In this document: positions 26,900 to 35,758 of the stretch, in pieces
How positions within the stretch are numbered: the stretch's first letter is position 1
Layout: every line of letters begins with the position of its first letter
Assembly (NCBI RefSeq): GCF_047974105.1
Contig: NZ_JBHYRS010000010.1
Span: 8,176-72,175, forward strand
Direction of reading: 5' to 3'
Source: Mitsuokella sp047974105
GTDB taxonomy: Bacteria > Bacillota > Negativicutes > Selenomonadales > Selenomonadaceae
DNA: 64,000 bases
Made by a program: the position numbers and the translations under genes
Notes under the pieces: model-generated
Database searches by the model: none
The model's input: the letters and a program-made list of their open reading frames with translations, nothing else
Told to the model about the DNA's origin: nothing

Positions 26900-28201
26900 A
26901 TGAAAAAGACTCTTGTATCCGCATTGACGACGGCCCTTGTTGTTGGCGCCGCTTCCACGACTTTTGCCGCCACGAACCCGTTCTCCGATGTACCGGCCGA
27001 TCATTGGGCCTATGATGCCGTATCTCAGCTCGCTGCTGATGGCGTCATCGAAGGTTACGGCGATTCGACGTTCAAGGGCAACCAGAACATCACGCGTTAC
27101 GAAATGGCACAGATGGTCGCTAAGGCCATGGCCAAGACGGACGTTTCTTCTGCCGATAAAGCCCTGATTGACAAACTCGCGGCCGAGTTCTCCGATGAGC
27201 TCAATACCCTCGGTGTCCGCGTCAGCAATCTTGAGCGCAATGCCGACAAGGTAAAATGGAACGGCGAGGCCCGTTACACCTACACGAGCACGCGCGATAA
27301 ATCCAAAGAGGACAGCAAGAGCAACGACGATGAGCTTCTGCTGCGTCTCGAGCCTTCGGCTGAAGTCAACAGCAACTGGCACGTCAACGCCCGTCTCGAT
27401 GCTTCCACGGACCTTGCCAAGGACAGCTCCGATGAAAATGGCGATCATGGCGATTCGCAGGATACCAAGGTAACGCTGCAGCGCCTCTACGCGGATGGTC
27501 AGTACGGCACGACGAACATCAAGCTCGGCAAACTGCCGACGCAGATTGACAGCAACCTGCTGTTCGATGATGAGATTTCCGGTGCCGCCGTCACGACGGG
27601 CAAGGACCTCAAGCTCACGGTGCAGGCTGGCCGCTTCGACCTCAATGGCGACACGAACAACGATTCTATTAACAAAGCTGCAGCTCAGAAAGACGATACG
27701 GCCAATATGCAGAGCGTCGGTCTGCAGTATGGCAAAGACAAACTGAGTGTCGGTGCTGCTTACCATCATCTGAACAGCGATACCTTCACGAAGATGGGCA
27801 CGAGCTACAAATCCTCGCAGGATGAGGACAACGCCGATATCTGGAGTGCAAATCTCCATTATGCGTTCGACAAGAACGTCGCCCTCGGCGGTGCTTATGC
27901 CGAGAACACGAAGGCCGACGATTACAAGAAAGCAGGTACGGTCGAGCTCGACTACAAGGGTGCTGAGGCTGCCAACAAAGGCACCTGGGGCGCTTATGCC
28001 GCTTACCGTTATCTCGGTCAGAATGTCGCCTTTGACCCGTCCTACGATGGTGCCTGGGCCGGCACGAAAGGCTGGGAAGTCGGCACGAACTACACGCTCT
28101 TCAAGAATACGGTAGCCAGCGTCAAATACTTCAACGGCGATAAACTCGATACGGGCAAAGATGCCGAGAAGCTCTTCGGCCGTGTCGAATTCCTCTTCTA
28201 A
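26900..28201 (+). CDS. SLH-domain outer-membrane porin 3
   Basis: A 433-residue paralogue. The SLH region is slightly diverged from the others (TNPFSDVPADHW, YGDSTFKGNQ, AKTDVSSADK). The barrel contains an acidic insert (DENGDHGDSQDT) and ends FGRVEFLF. Codon choice is more GC-rich than in porins 1, 2 and 4, suggesting an older copy or one not recently homogenised. GGAGGAG precedes the ATG. Confidence 0.93.
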   Translation: MKKTLVSALTTALVVGAASTTFAATNPFSDVPADHWAYDAVSQLAADGVIEGYGDSTFKGNQNITRYEMAQMVAKAMAKTDVSSADKALIDKLAAEFSDELNTLGVRVSNLERNADKVKWNGEARYTYTSTRDKSKEDSKSNDDELLLRLEPSAEVNSNWHVNARLDASTDLAKDSSDENGDHGDSQDTKVTLQRLYADGQYGTTNIKLGKLPTQIDSNLLFDDEISGAAVTTGKDLKLTVQAGRFDLNGDTNNDSINKAAAQKDDTANMQSVGLQYGKDKLSVGAAYHHLNSDTFTKMGTSYKSSQDEDNADIWSANLHYAFDKNVALGGAYAENTKADDYKKAGTVELDYKGAEAANKGTWGAYAAYRYLGQNVAFDPSYDGAWAGTKGWEVGTNYTLFKNTVASVKYFNGDKLDTGKDAEKLFGRVEFLF

Positions 28202-28234
28202 TTCTCTCTTCGCAAAAAACAGAACCCTTCTCTC

Positions 28235-28271
28235 AAAAAAGAGTCTTCCGCATGGAGGACTCTTTTTTTTT
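28235..28271 (+). terminator. Terminator of SLH porin 3
   Basis: AAAGAGTCTTCC / GGAGGACTCTTT hairpin, loop GCAT, followed by nine Ts. Confidence 0.9.
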
Positions 28272-28347
28272 GATGTTGATATCTTGTTAAATTTAGGGCT
28301 AAAACTACAAGATTTTGTTAAGCTTATGTATATTTTTTGCCAGACTG

Positions 28348-28377
28348 TTGCCAAAAACAGAGATGATATGTTAAACT
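28348..28377 (+). promoter_or_regulatory. Promoter of SLH porin 4
   Basis: TTGCCA (28348-28353), 18-bp spacer, TAAACT (28372-28377). Confidence 0.5.
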
Positions 28378-28385
28378 AAACTTAA

Positions 28386-28458
28386 TCGAAGCAATAAGAA
28401 AAAATAGGCATAAGAAGGAAACAAGGAAACTTTTATGCCTTTTTCTGTCCGGCTTCGA
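28386..28458 (+). promoter_or_regulatory. Conserved structured leader, SLH porin 4
   Basis: Outer helix TCGAAGC (28386-28392) / GCTTCGA (28452-28458); second helix AGGCATAA (28406-28413) / TTATGCCT (28433-28440); core AAGGAAACAAGGAAACTT at 28415-28432. Both end bases of the core change together (G-C to A-T), keeping the pair. Confidence 0.75.
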
Positions 28459-28495
28459 GAAATACATTCCTATTTTTTCGAAGGAGGAGTTTCTT

Positions 28496-29776
28496 ATGAA
28501 AAAGACTCTCGTATCCGCACTGACGACGGCTCTCGTTGTTGGCGCTGCCAGCACGACGTTTGCTGCTGCAAACCCGTTCTCCGATGTACCGGCTGACCAT
28601 TGGGCTTACGATGCTGTATCCCAGCTCGCAGCTGATGGCGTAATCGAAGGCTACGGCGACACGACGTTCCGTGGCAACCAGAACATCACGCGTTATGAGA
28701 TGGCTCAGATGATTGCAAAAGCAATGGCTAAGAGCGATGTCTCCGCTGCTGATAAGGCCCTCATCGACAAACTCGCTGCTGAGTTCTCCGATGAACTCAA
28801 CAACCTTGGTGTTCGCGTCAGCAACCTCGAGCGCAACGCTGACATGGTAAAATGGAACGGGCAGGCACGTTATCGTTACTGGAGCCAGCGTTATGAAAAT
28901 GAAAAGGGTTCTAAGGACAAGAAAAACAAGGATCAATTGACGTTCCGTCTGGAGCCTACGGCAGAAGTCAACAATCACTGGGCTGTCAAATCCCGTATCG
29001 ATGCTTCGACTGATCCGAGTGAAGATGGTTCGGCAGACCTTACAGTAAAACGTGTATGGGCTCAGGGTGACTATAACAACTTTCAGGTCAAACTCGGCAA
29101 ACTGCCGCTGGCTTCGACTGAAACGGCAGGCATGCTCTTTGATGATCAGTTCTCCGGCGCACAGGTAACGTTCGGCAATAAGCTTAAGGCTACGGTTGAA
29201 GCAGGCCGTTGGGATCTGAAGAATTCTAACGCACAGTCTGCTCTCAATGCAGCAGCTAAAGCAACGGATGATACTTCCAACTATCAGGGTATCATGCTGA
29301 ATGGTACGGCTGGCAAGCTTTATGGCGGTGCTGCATATCGTCATTTCAGCAGCGAAGCATTCAAAGCCATCAACAATTCTTCGTCGGATAAGGCAAAGAT
29401 GTGGTCTGTTGGTGCAGGCTATAAGTTCGACCGCAACTGGAACCTTTCCGGTGCTTATGCTAAGAACACGGAAGCAGATACGGATGCTACGGCTCACAAC
29501 ATCCAGCTCAATTATAAGGGCGCACAGAAAGTCAACAAGGGCACTTGGGGCGCTTATGCAGCATACCGTTACATGGGCCAGAATGTTGCCTTTGCTCCGC
29601 TCTATGAGCTGTTCCTCACGGATTCCGGCATGAACAATGTCAAAGGTTGGGAAGCTGGCGTAGAGTATACTCCGTTTACGAACGTCATGTCGAGCTTCAA
29701 GTACTTCAACGGCAAGAAACTCGATACGGACCGCGACGCAGAAGGTCTCTTCGGCCAGGTCAACTTCTATTTCTAA
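28496..29776 (+). CDS. SLH-domain outer-membrane porin 4
   Basis: A 426-residue paralogue. The first ~120 codons are nearly identical in DNA to porins 1, 2 and 5; the barrel resembles porin 2 and ends FGQVNFYF. It is the last SLH porin before the phytate module. GAAGGAGG precedes the ATG. Confidence 0.93.
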   Translation: MKKTLVSALTTALVVGAASTTFAAANPFSDVPADHWAYDAVSQLAADGVIEGYGDTTFRGNQNITRYEMAQMIAKAMAKSDVSAADKALIDKLAAEFSDELNNLGVRVSNLERNADMVKWNGQARYRYWSQRYENEKGSKDKKNKDQLTFRLEPTAEVNNHWAVKSRIDASTDPSEDGSADLTVKRVWAQGDYNNFQVKLGKLPLASTETAGMLFDDQFSGAQVTFGNKLKATVEAGRWDLKNSNAQSALNAAAKATDDTSNYQGIMLNGTAGKLYGGAAYRHFSSEAFKAINNSSSDKAKMWSVGAGYKFDRNWNLSGAYAKNTEADTDATAHNIQLNYKGAQKVNKGTWGAYAAYRYMGQNVAFAPLYELFLTDSGMNNVKGWEAGVEYTPFTNVMSSFKYFNGKKLDTDRDAEGLFGQVNFYF

Positions 29777-29792
29777 TAACGATAAACAATGT

Positions 29793-29838
29793 AAGACAGT
29801 GTGGGGAGGGATTTTCCCTTCCCTTCACTGTCTTTTCT
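29793..29838 (+). terminator. Terminator of SLH porin 4
   Basis: AAGACAGTG (29793-29801) / CACTGTCTT (29826-29834) with an inner GGGGAGGG/CCCTTCCC helix, then TTCTT. Confidence 0.85.
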
Positions 29839-30042
29839 TATACTAAAGGCAGAATATTCATTACAATATAAAAAGTTGAAATAAACGCAAGAATACGTAG
29901 ATTTCATAATGATATCAGCAAAATATAGGAGGATTTAGGGTTAAACAATTTGATACAATAATAATCAGATAAAACATCACAGCGCGCTTATCATTCCATT
30001 GAATCATTTATCACCTTAGGAGAATCATAGGGGGATTTGCAG

Positions 30043-31272
30043 ATGAAGAATCAAAAAAAAGCTCTTGTATTGGGTATCACAGCAGCTATGCTGATGCCAA
30101 CATATTTTGGGAATACCGCTGAAGCAGCCGCTGCAGAGCCAGATGTCGCAGCTATGCAGGCAGAAATCAATGATTTGACGGCCCGTTTAACGGATCTGGA
30201 AAACAGTCTTGCAGCTGCGAAGGAGAAACAGGAAGCAGCTAAGAGCGCCAAGAAGGCAAAGAAAGAAAGTCCTGAGTTAAAATGGTCGGGATCTATTAAA
30301 ACCGGTTATATGTACGATGAAACGAAGACCGGTAAAGTAAAGGGCGAGGCAAAAATCTTGGCTACCACTACGGTAGACAAAACGTATGATATTGGCGTTG
30401 GCATCAAGATGAAATCGACTTCGTCGGAGCCGAACAACGGCAAATATTCTTCTGAGAAAAACAAGATTAAACTGGAGCAGGCTTACGTTGGACGCTCGTT
30501 CGGTCCTGTTTATCTCCGGGCCGGCGTACAGAATGTCTCACTTGGCGAAGGCTTATGGCTTTCGAAAGCCAGCGTCAATCAGTTCACGGCCAATTACAAG
30601 ATGACGCCGCATGATTCACTTTTTGCAGGTTATGGCCGTGATTCTCAGGATTATCTGGTTAATGATACGAATGATGCCAAACCGCCAACGCGTACCCGCT
30701 TACTGAAATTTGCACAGTATCAGCATGATTTCTCTAAAGACGCTTATGCAGGCCTTTACTTTGGTACGCAGCAGCCGGAACGCTACTTCGGTATCTATGG
30801 TTCGACACCAATTGTTGGTAAACTAGGATTCTCAGCTGAGTATGTTCATAATAATAATAAACATAAACCATCTTCGGACGCTAGCATTGATAAAAAACAT
30901 ACTAGCGGAGATGCTGGCTACGGATATGACTATACTGGTGCCAACAAGAGCACAGATGGTTACGTCCTTAGTTTGAATTATGGCAAAGCTAAGAAACAGG
31001 GGACTTGGGGCATTACAGCACAGTATCTGAATGTAGACCAGAACCTCTTCATGGATGACAGCTATACGGATTGGGATGACTATATTACCGCAGATGGCTT
31101 CAAGGGCTATGGCTTGATTCTCGATTATGCAACGAGCGATCACTCCAAGCTGTCACTGCTTCGCTACTGGGCACATACAAATCCGGATGGCAGCAACGTG
31201 GATTCTAAGGGACATGCTTTGGAAGAATCCCCGCATTATTCCACGTATCTGAAGTTCGTAACTAAGTTTTAA
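30043..31272 (+). CDS. Outer-membrane porin without SLH domain, phytate module
   Basis: A 409-residue exported protein. Signal peptide (KKALVLGITAAMLMPTYFGNTAEA), then a coiled-coil (residues ~35-80: DVAAMQAEINDLTARLTDLENSLAAAKEKQEAAKS) in place of an SLH domain, then a Tyr/Gly-rich barrel ending YLKFVTKF. ATG at 30043 is chosen; AGGGGGA lies 8 nt upstream. It heads an apparent operon with two phytases (41 and 56 bp gaps), so it may pass inositol phosphates or products across the outer membrane; that role is inference. It lacks the conserved porin leader, and its DNA is visibly more AT-rich than its neighbours. Confidence 0.82.
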   Translation: MKNQKKALVLGITAAMLMPTYFGNTAEAAAAEPDVAAMQAEINDLTARLTDLENSLAAAKEKQEAAKSAKKAKKESPELKWSGSIKTGYMYDETKTGKVKGEAKILATTTVDKTYDIGVGIKMKSTSSEPNNGKYSSEKNKIKLEQAYVGRSFGPVYLRAGVQNVSLGEGLWLSKASVNQFTANYKMTPHDSLFAGYGRDSQDYLVNDTNDAKPPTRTRLLKFAQYQHDFSKDAYAGLYFGTQQPERYFGIYGSTPIVGKLGFSAEYVHNNNKHKPSSDASIDKKHTSGDAGYGYDYTGANKSTDGYVLSLNYGKAKKQGTWGITAQYLNVDQNLFMDDSYTDWDDYITADGFKGYGLILDYATSDHSKLSLLRYWAHTNPDGSNVDSKGHALEESPHYSTYLKFVTKF

Positions 31273-31313
31273 TTAGTTTAGCAACCAAATCTATGAGGGA
31301 GGAATTTTGCAGG

Positions 31314-32273
31314 ATGAATTATTCGAGACTTAATAAAAAAATTGCAGGCCTTACGATAGCAGCGATGCTGTCGACTGCTGCAGCATTTGCGGCGGAGCCG
31401 GCTCCGGGAATTCAGATTCTTAAGTATGATCGTCCTGAGGCAGTTTCTGAGATGCCAGAAAATTTCCGTACAGCTCAGAGCCCTTATCTTGCGGACCGGG
31501 TGGCCAAAGCGGGTTACACGCCATCGCGTGAAGGCCTGGATAATCTTCGTCAGTCAGGTAGCAGCTTCTTTTCCAAGAATGAATTCAAAGAACTGCTGAA
31601 ACATGTACCGGCCAAAGACCTAGTGGTCATTGACTTGCGCAATGAGTCGCATGGTTATATCAATAATACCGGCATCAGCTGGTATTCGAAGTATAAGACG
31701 TTCAATAAAGGTCAGAGCGTGAAAGAAATTGACCGCCGTGAGAAGGGCATGCTCGAGACAGCCCTGATGAACAAGCAGGTTCCGATTGCCAAGCTCGATA
31801 AGACGAAATCCATCGCATCGCAGACGGATGTTGATGTAAAGTCGGTCGAAACGGAAGAACAGTTTGTGAAGTCGATGGGCGTCAAGTATTACCGCGTACC
31901 GGTCATGGATTATTCCGCACCGACCCCGCAGAATGTCGATGATTTCCTGGCTATCTACAAAAAGCTGCCAAAGAATGCATGGGTCCATGTACATTGTGAA
32001 GCTGGCGTTGGCCGCACGACAATTTTCCTTTCCCTCATGGATATGATCAAGAATGCTGATAAAGTTTCGTACGATGATATCATGACGCGTGAGGTGCTCC
32101 TCGGCGGACAGGATGTACGCAAATCTGCTGAAACGACCAAGGATGCTTATAAAAAGGCTAATTATCCGAAACGCGCATTGTTTACACGTCATTTCTATGA
32201 ATATGTCAAAGCAAATCCACAGCTTAAGAAAACTTACACGCAGTGGACGAAAGAAAATGGATATGAATTCTGA
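31314..32273 (+). CDS. PTP-like phytase, single domain
   Basis: A 319-residue exported inositol-polyphosphate phosphatase of the protein-tyrosine-phosphatase-like class. Signal peptide 1-27. The P-loop HCEAGVGRTT (Cys228, Arg234) matches that of Selenomonas ruminantium PhyA; Asp199 in VPVMDYSAPT fits the general-acid loop. The family removes phosphates stepwise from phytate via a Cys-phosphate intermediate. ATG at 31314 is the only in-frame start giving a proper signal peptide; GGGAGG is 11 nt upstream. The conserved IDLRNESHGYINNTGISWY segment is also typical. Confidence 0.92.
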   Translation: MNYSRLNKKIAGLTIAAMLSTAAAFAAEPAPGIQILKYDRPEAVSEMPENFRTAQSPYLADRVAKAGYTPSREGLDNLRQSGSSFFSKNEFKELLKHVPAKDLVVIDLRNESHGYINNTGISWYSKYKTFNKGQSVKEIDRREKGMLETALMNKQVPIAKLDKTKSIASQTDVDVKSVETEEQFVKSMGVKYYRVPVMDYSAPTPQNVDDFLAIYKKLPKNAWVHVHCEAGVGRTTIFLSLMDMIKNADKVSYDDIMTREVLLGGQDVRKSAETTKDAYKKANYPKRALFTRHFYEYVKANPQLKKTYTQWTKENGYEF

Positions 32274-32329
32274 GCCAATATGCCAAGGGTTCGTACTAGA
32301 GAATTAGGAAATGAAGGAGTGAAGATTTC

Positions 32330-34252
32330 ATGATCAGTTTTAAGAAGAAAACCCTGCTTTCCGTAGCTGTAGCTGTCATGCTCGGCAGTGCCCAGTTACC
32401 GGGTACTTCATGGGCTGCTCAGGCACCGGCTGCTGTTATGCAGGAAGTTTCGGCTGAGGCTCAGGCACCTGCTGTTGTAAAGAATCCGCCAAAACTTGCT
32501 CTGAAGATTGACCGCAAAGACGTCAGCCAGCTGCCGCGCAATTTCCGCATGGGCAGTGATAAGTATATTGGCGTTACGAAGACGGGGGTCATGCCTACGA
32601 GAAAGGGCATGGACACGATGAATGTCTCGGCTTCGAGCTGCTTCTCGGAAAAAGAGCTGGAAGCCATTTTGAAGAAAGTTCCGGTCAAGCCATCTCAGTT
32701 CTATGATATCGATTTACGTGGTGAGTCCCACGGCTATCTCAATGGCACGGCTGTCAGCTGGTTCGCAAATCATGACTGGGGCAATGATGGCCGTACGGAA
32801 GACATCATCATCCCGCTTGAGAAAGAGCAGCTGGCATCGCTGAAGAATAAGACCGTTCAGTCGACGTATCAGTTCGATGATAAGAAGAATGTACTGCTTT
32901 CTCCGATTTATGTAAGTTACAATAAGGTTCGTACGGAAGAAGAGATGGTCAAAGACCATGGTGCAAACTATTTCCGTCTTACCCTGCAGGATCATTTCCG
33001 TCCGGACGACCCGGATGTCGATAAATTCCTGAACTTCTACAAATCCCTGCCAAAAGACGCATGGCTCCATTATCACTGCTATGCCGGCATGGGCCGCACG
33101 ACCATCTTCATGGTTATGCACGATATCCTCAAGAATGCTAAAGATGTCAGCTTCGATGATATCATCCAGCGTCAGAAACTCATCGGCATCGTAGACCTCA
33201 GTGAGATTCCGGATAAGAAAAAGAATTATGGCCGTAAAGCTTACATCGAACGTTATCAGTTCGTACAGCATTTCTATGATTATGTAAAAGAAAATCCGGA
33301 CCTTAAAGTTCCGTACAGTGTATGGGCAAAGAAGAATAAGGTCAATTCCTGGGAACCGGATTACAACGGCTATATCTGGCGTATCGACACGAAGGACCGC
33401 AATCAGCTGCCGCGCAATTTCCGCACGATGAATTCCGCATTTAAAACGGATGTAAATGTAAAGAAAGCAGGCAAGGGCTTTACGATGACTCCGTCGCGCA
33501 AGGGCCTGGATACGCTTTACATGTCCGGCAGTGCTGAGTTCTCGAACGGTGAGTTCCAGGCTATGCTCCCGGTTCTCAAGCAGCAGGCCAAAGGACCTAT
33601 CTACATCATGGATCTTCGCCAGGAGACGCACGGCCTCTTCAATGGCAATGCTGTCAGCTGGTACGGTGAGCGTGACTGGGGCAACCTTGGCAAGAACAAG
33701 GCTGAGGTACTCAAAGATGAAAACAGCCGCCTGAATGCAGCGAAGGGCCAGAACCTTATCATGGCAGAGCTCGATAAGAATAAGATGCCAATCGATCCGA
33801 AGCCAACCAAGATCGAATCGGTCATGAGCGAGAAACAGCTCGTTGAGCAGAATGGCCTGCATTATTATCGCATCGCCGCTACGGACCATATCTGGCCATC
33901 GGCTGCTAACATTGATGAGTTCATTAACTTCACGCGTACACTGCCAGAAAATGCATGGCTGCATTTCCACTGCCAGGCTGGCGCAGGCCGCACGACTGCT
34001 TATATGGCAATGTATGACATGATGAAGAATCCGGATGTGTCGCTTGGTGATATCCTTTCCCGTCAGTATCTGCTCGGCGGCAACTATGTTGCTTACGAAA
34101 TTGCAAAACCGAAACCAGATCAGTGGAAGGCAGATTATTACCACCAGAAAGCGCATATGGTAGAGAAATTCTATCAGTATGTACAGGCAAATCATGCGAA
34201 CAACTACAAGACGAGCTGGAGTCAGTGGTTGGCAGCGCATCAGGATATTTAA
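32330..34252 (+). CDS. Tandem-domain PTP-like phytase
   Basis: A 640-residue exported protein with a signal peptide (1-29) and two complete PTP-like phytase domains. Domain 1 (~55-337): Asp221 (LQDHFRP), P-loop HCYAGMGRTT (Cys250, Arg256). Domain 2 (~345-640): Asp519 (ATDHIWP), P-loop HCQAGAGRTT (Cys548, Arg554). Each repeats the RGESHG/RQETHG and QLPRNFR motifs. Tandem phytases are known from Mitsuokella and Selenomonas, where the domains may prefer different inositol phosphates. Both catalytic sets are intact here; domain 2 is the closer to PhyA of S. ruminantium. Confidence 0.92.
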   Translation: MISFKKKTLLSVAVAVMLGSAQLPGTSWAAQAPAAVMQEVSAEAQAPAVVKNPPKLALKIDRKDVSQLPRNFRMGSDKYIGVTKTGVMPTRKGMDTMNVSASSCFSEKELEAILKKVPVKPSQFYDIDLRGESHGYLNGTAVSWFANHDWGNDGRTEDIIIPLEKEQLASLKNKTVQSTYQFDDKKNVLLSPIYVSYNKVRTEEEMVKDHGANYFRLTLQDHFRPDDPDVDKFLNFYKSLPKDAWLHYHCYAGMGRTTIFMVMHDILKNAKDVSFDDIIQRQKLIGIVDLSEIPDKKKNYGRKAYIERYQFVQHFYDYVKENPDLKVPYSVWAKKNKVNSWEPDYNGYIWRIDTKDRNQLPRNFRTMNSAFKTDVNVKKAGKGFTMTPSRKGLDTLYMSGSAEFSNGEFQAMLPVLKQQAKGPIYIMDLRQETHGLFNGNAVSWYGERDWGNLGKNKAEVLKDENSRLNAAKGQNLIMAELDKNKMPIDPKPTKIESVMSEKQLVEQNGLHYYRIAATDHIWPSAANIDEFINFTRTLPENAWLHFHCQAGAGRTTAYMAMYDMMKNPDVSLGDILSRQYLLGGNYVAYEIAKPKPDQWKADYYHQKAHMVEKFYQYVQANHANNYKTSWSQWLAAHQDI

Positions 34253-34300
34253 AGAATTAAATCAATCTACCATTTAAATCCTAAGTTAATTCTCATTTTA

Positions 34301-34326
34301 GCAAATAGGCCATTTTGGCCTTTTTG
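34301..34326 (+). terminator. Intra-operon hairpin between phytase and HD gene
   Basis: GCAAA-AGGCC / GGCCT-TTTGC around an ATTT loop, the 3' arm including TTTTT. It may reduce read-through into the next gene. Confidence 0.6.
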
Positions 34327-34350
34327 CTGTGTCAAAAGGAGGCAGTCATT

Positions 34351-35499
34351 ATGGCAGTATGGGATAAGAAAATTGACCGCAGGAATTTCCTTAAGACCGC
34401 AGCAGGTGCGGCCGCTGTATTTGCAGCGGCTTCGGTTCTTCCGAAAAACGGTTTTGCTGCACCAAGGGATATCCAGACCACAGCCGCTAAATTTTCTGAA
34501 GTACAGAAAATGACGCCGACCGAAATGGCAAAACGCTCTCCGCTGCGTGAATACGGCTACGCCTGGTTGATGGATAAGGCGAATAACCTTCAGGACGCGA
34601 ATGTAAAGAAGGTTGTCTTGGAGGGCCTGAAAGCTCCGAAGCCATTGATTCTCAAGAAGTACCCCGATAAAGCCAGTCAGGAAGCATGCCGTAAAGCTTT
34701 GTTGGCCGCTGGTTACATTAAAGAAGACAATACGATAGACCAGATTTTCCCAGAAGTGAAAACAAAATTGAATTTCTGGGATGCAGCGGGCGCTGGCTGG
34801 GGCGGACATCATGCCTATCCCTGCGGCTTAATTACGCATGTAGCAACAGATCTGCAGACAGGATTGAGCCTTATTGAAAACTATGAGAAGTTTTTTGGTT
34901 ATTCTATGAACCGTGAACTGCTCACGGAAGCTGTGCTTTTGCATGATTTGACAAAACCGTGGATCCTGCAGTGGACGCCGGATCATAAGTGCCTGCCGGA
35001 AATCAAGATCGCAGGCACGGGCTGCCATCATATTCAGCAGGTTGCAGACTGCATGTATCGCGGCTTGAAGCCGGAAGTGGTCGTAGCTGTTGCTGTATCT
35101 CATGATCATGCTGGCTGGCCAAGTGAAGAGAAAAAGCCGGTCGGTTATATCAAGGCAGCTGCCATCATTGCCGGCAAAGATCCAATCAAGGAAGGTTATC
35201 TTGCCAAAGATGGAGAGACTCTGCCATTGCCAAGACGTCCGGAATCGTTCCTCGTTCACCTCGGCGACCATGATTTTGTCCTGACTTCGGGCATTTCTTC
35301 CTGGACACAGGAGTACCTGAAGAAGGTTGCGAAGTCTGATTATGGTCTGAGCGATGCAGATCTGGACAGCAGCAAGTTCTATAATCTGCGCAATTACGTA
35401 TACTCGCAGGCTTCCGATATGCACCTTTACCAGATTTTGGTTGATCAGGGATATGACGCATTCCGTCAGACTGTCCTGGATATTGTTGTCCCTGGTTAA
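34351..35499 (+). CDS. Tat-exported HD-domain protein of the phytate module
   Basis: A 382-residue protein. The N-terminus carries a twin-arginine signal (DRRNFLKTAAGAAAVFAAASVL) and a cleavage-like GFAAP. An HD fold follows: GGHHAYPCGLITH (152-163), HD at 198-199 (VLLHDLTKPW), CHH (225-227) and SHDH (250-253), resembling the metal site of YhaM-type HD phosphohydrolases. Export by Tat fits a cytoplasmically loaded metal centre. Its place after two periplasmic phytases suggests action on lower inositol phosphates or inositol, but no substrate can be read from sequence. ATG at 34351 follows AAAGGAGG. Confidence 0.82.
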   Translation: MAVWDKKIDRRNFLKTAAGAAAVFAAASVLPKNGFAAPRDIQTTAAKFSEVQKMTPTEMAKRSPLREYGYAWLMDKANNLQDANVKKVVLEGLKAPKPLILKKYPDKASQEACRKALLAAGYIKEDNTIDQIFPEVKTKLNFWDAAGAGWGGHHAYPCGLITHVATDLQTGLSLIENYEKFFGYSMNRELLTEAVLLHDLTKPWILQWTPDHKCLPEIKIAGTGCHHIQQVADCMYRGLKPEVVVAVAVSHDHAGWPSEEKKPVGYIKAAAIIAGKDPIKEGYLAKDGETLPLPRRPESFLVHLGDHDFVLTSGISSWTQEYLKKVAKSDYGLSDADLDSSKFYNLRNYVYSQASDMHLYQILVDQGYDAFRQTVLDIVVPG

Positions 35500-35533
35500 T
35501 TGAAATAACCCCTCTTTCCCTAAAGAGCTGATA

Positions 35534-35578
35534 GCCCCGCTGTCATGAATTCCCCTCATGGCAGCGGGGCAATTTTTA
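35534..35578 (+). terminator. Terminator of the phytate module
   Basis: Long hairpin GCCCCGCTGTCATGA / TCATGGCAGCGGGGC followed by AATTTTTA. Confidence 0.9.
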
Positions 35579-35608
35579 TATTACAAATAGTTTTCAGACA
35601 CATCTAAT

Positions 35609-35638
35609 TTGACATTTATGATTTTCGTATGCTATAAT
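35609..35638 (+). promoter_or_regulatory. Promoter of SLH porin 5
   Basis: Full consensus TTGACA (35609-35614), 18-bp spacer, TATAAT (35633-35638). Confidence 0.85.
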
Positions 35639-35656
35639 AAGCATGCTTAAAGGAAA

Positions 35657-35707
35657 ATCAAAGGAAGAGACTGAGGAAACATGGACACTCATGAGGAATC
35701 CTCTGAT
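35657..35707 (+). promoter_or_regulatory. Conserved structured leader, SLH porin 5
   Basis: Core GAGGAAACATGGACACTC at 35673-35690, identical to porin 2. The enclosing helices are the weakest of the six: ATCA (35657-35660) / TGAT (35704-35707) and GGA (35663-35665) / TCC (35699-35701). Confidence 0.6.
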
Positions 35708-35758
35708 GGAACTTGGGCACAACGTTCAATTCTATATTTTTTGAAGGAGGAGTTCTTT

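Noticed and set aside
23688..28354. Very long minus-strand open frames opposite the SLH porins
   Set aside because: They mirror the repeated porin genes, have no ribosome sites or sensible protein features, and arise from biased codon use on the plus strand.
23655..35758. Upstream in-frame extensions (MDTHE...) of porins 1 and 5
   Set aside because: They read through the structured leader and would bury the signal peptide; the strong ribosome site lies just before the MKKTL start.
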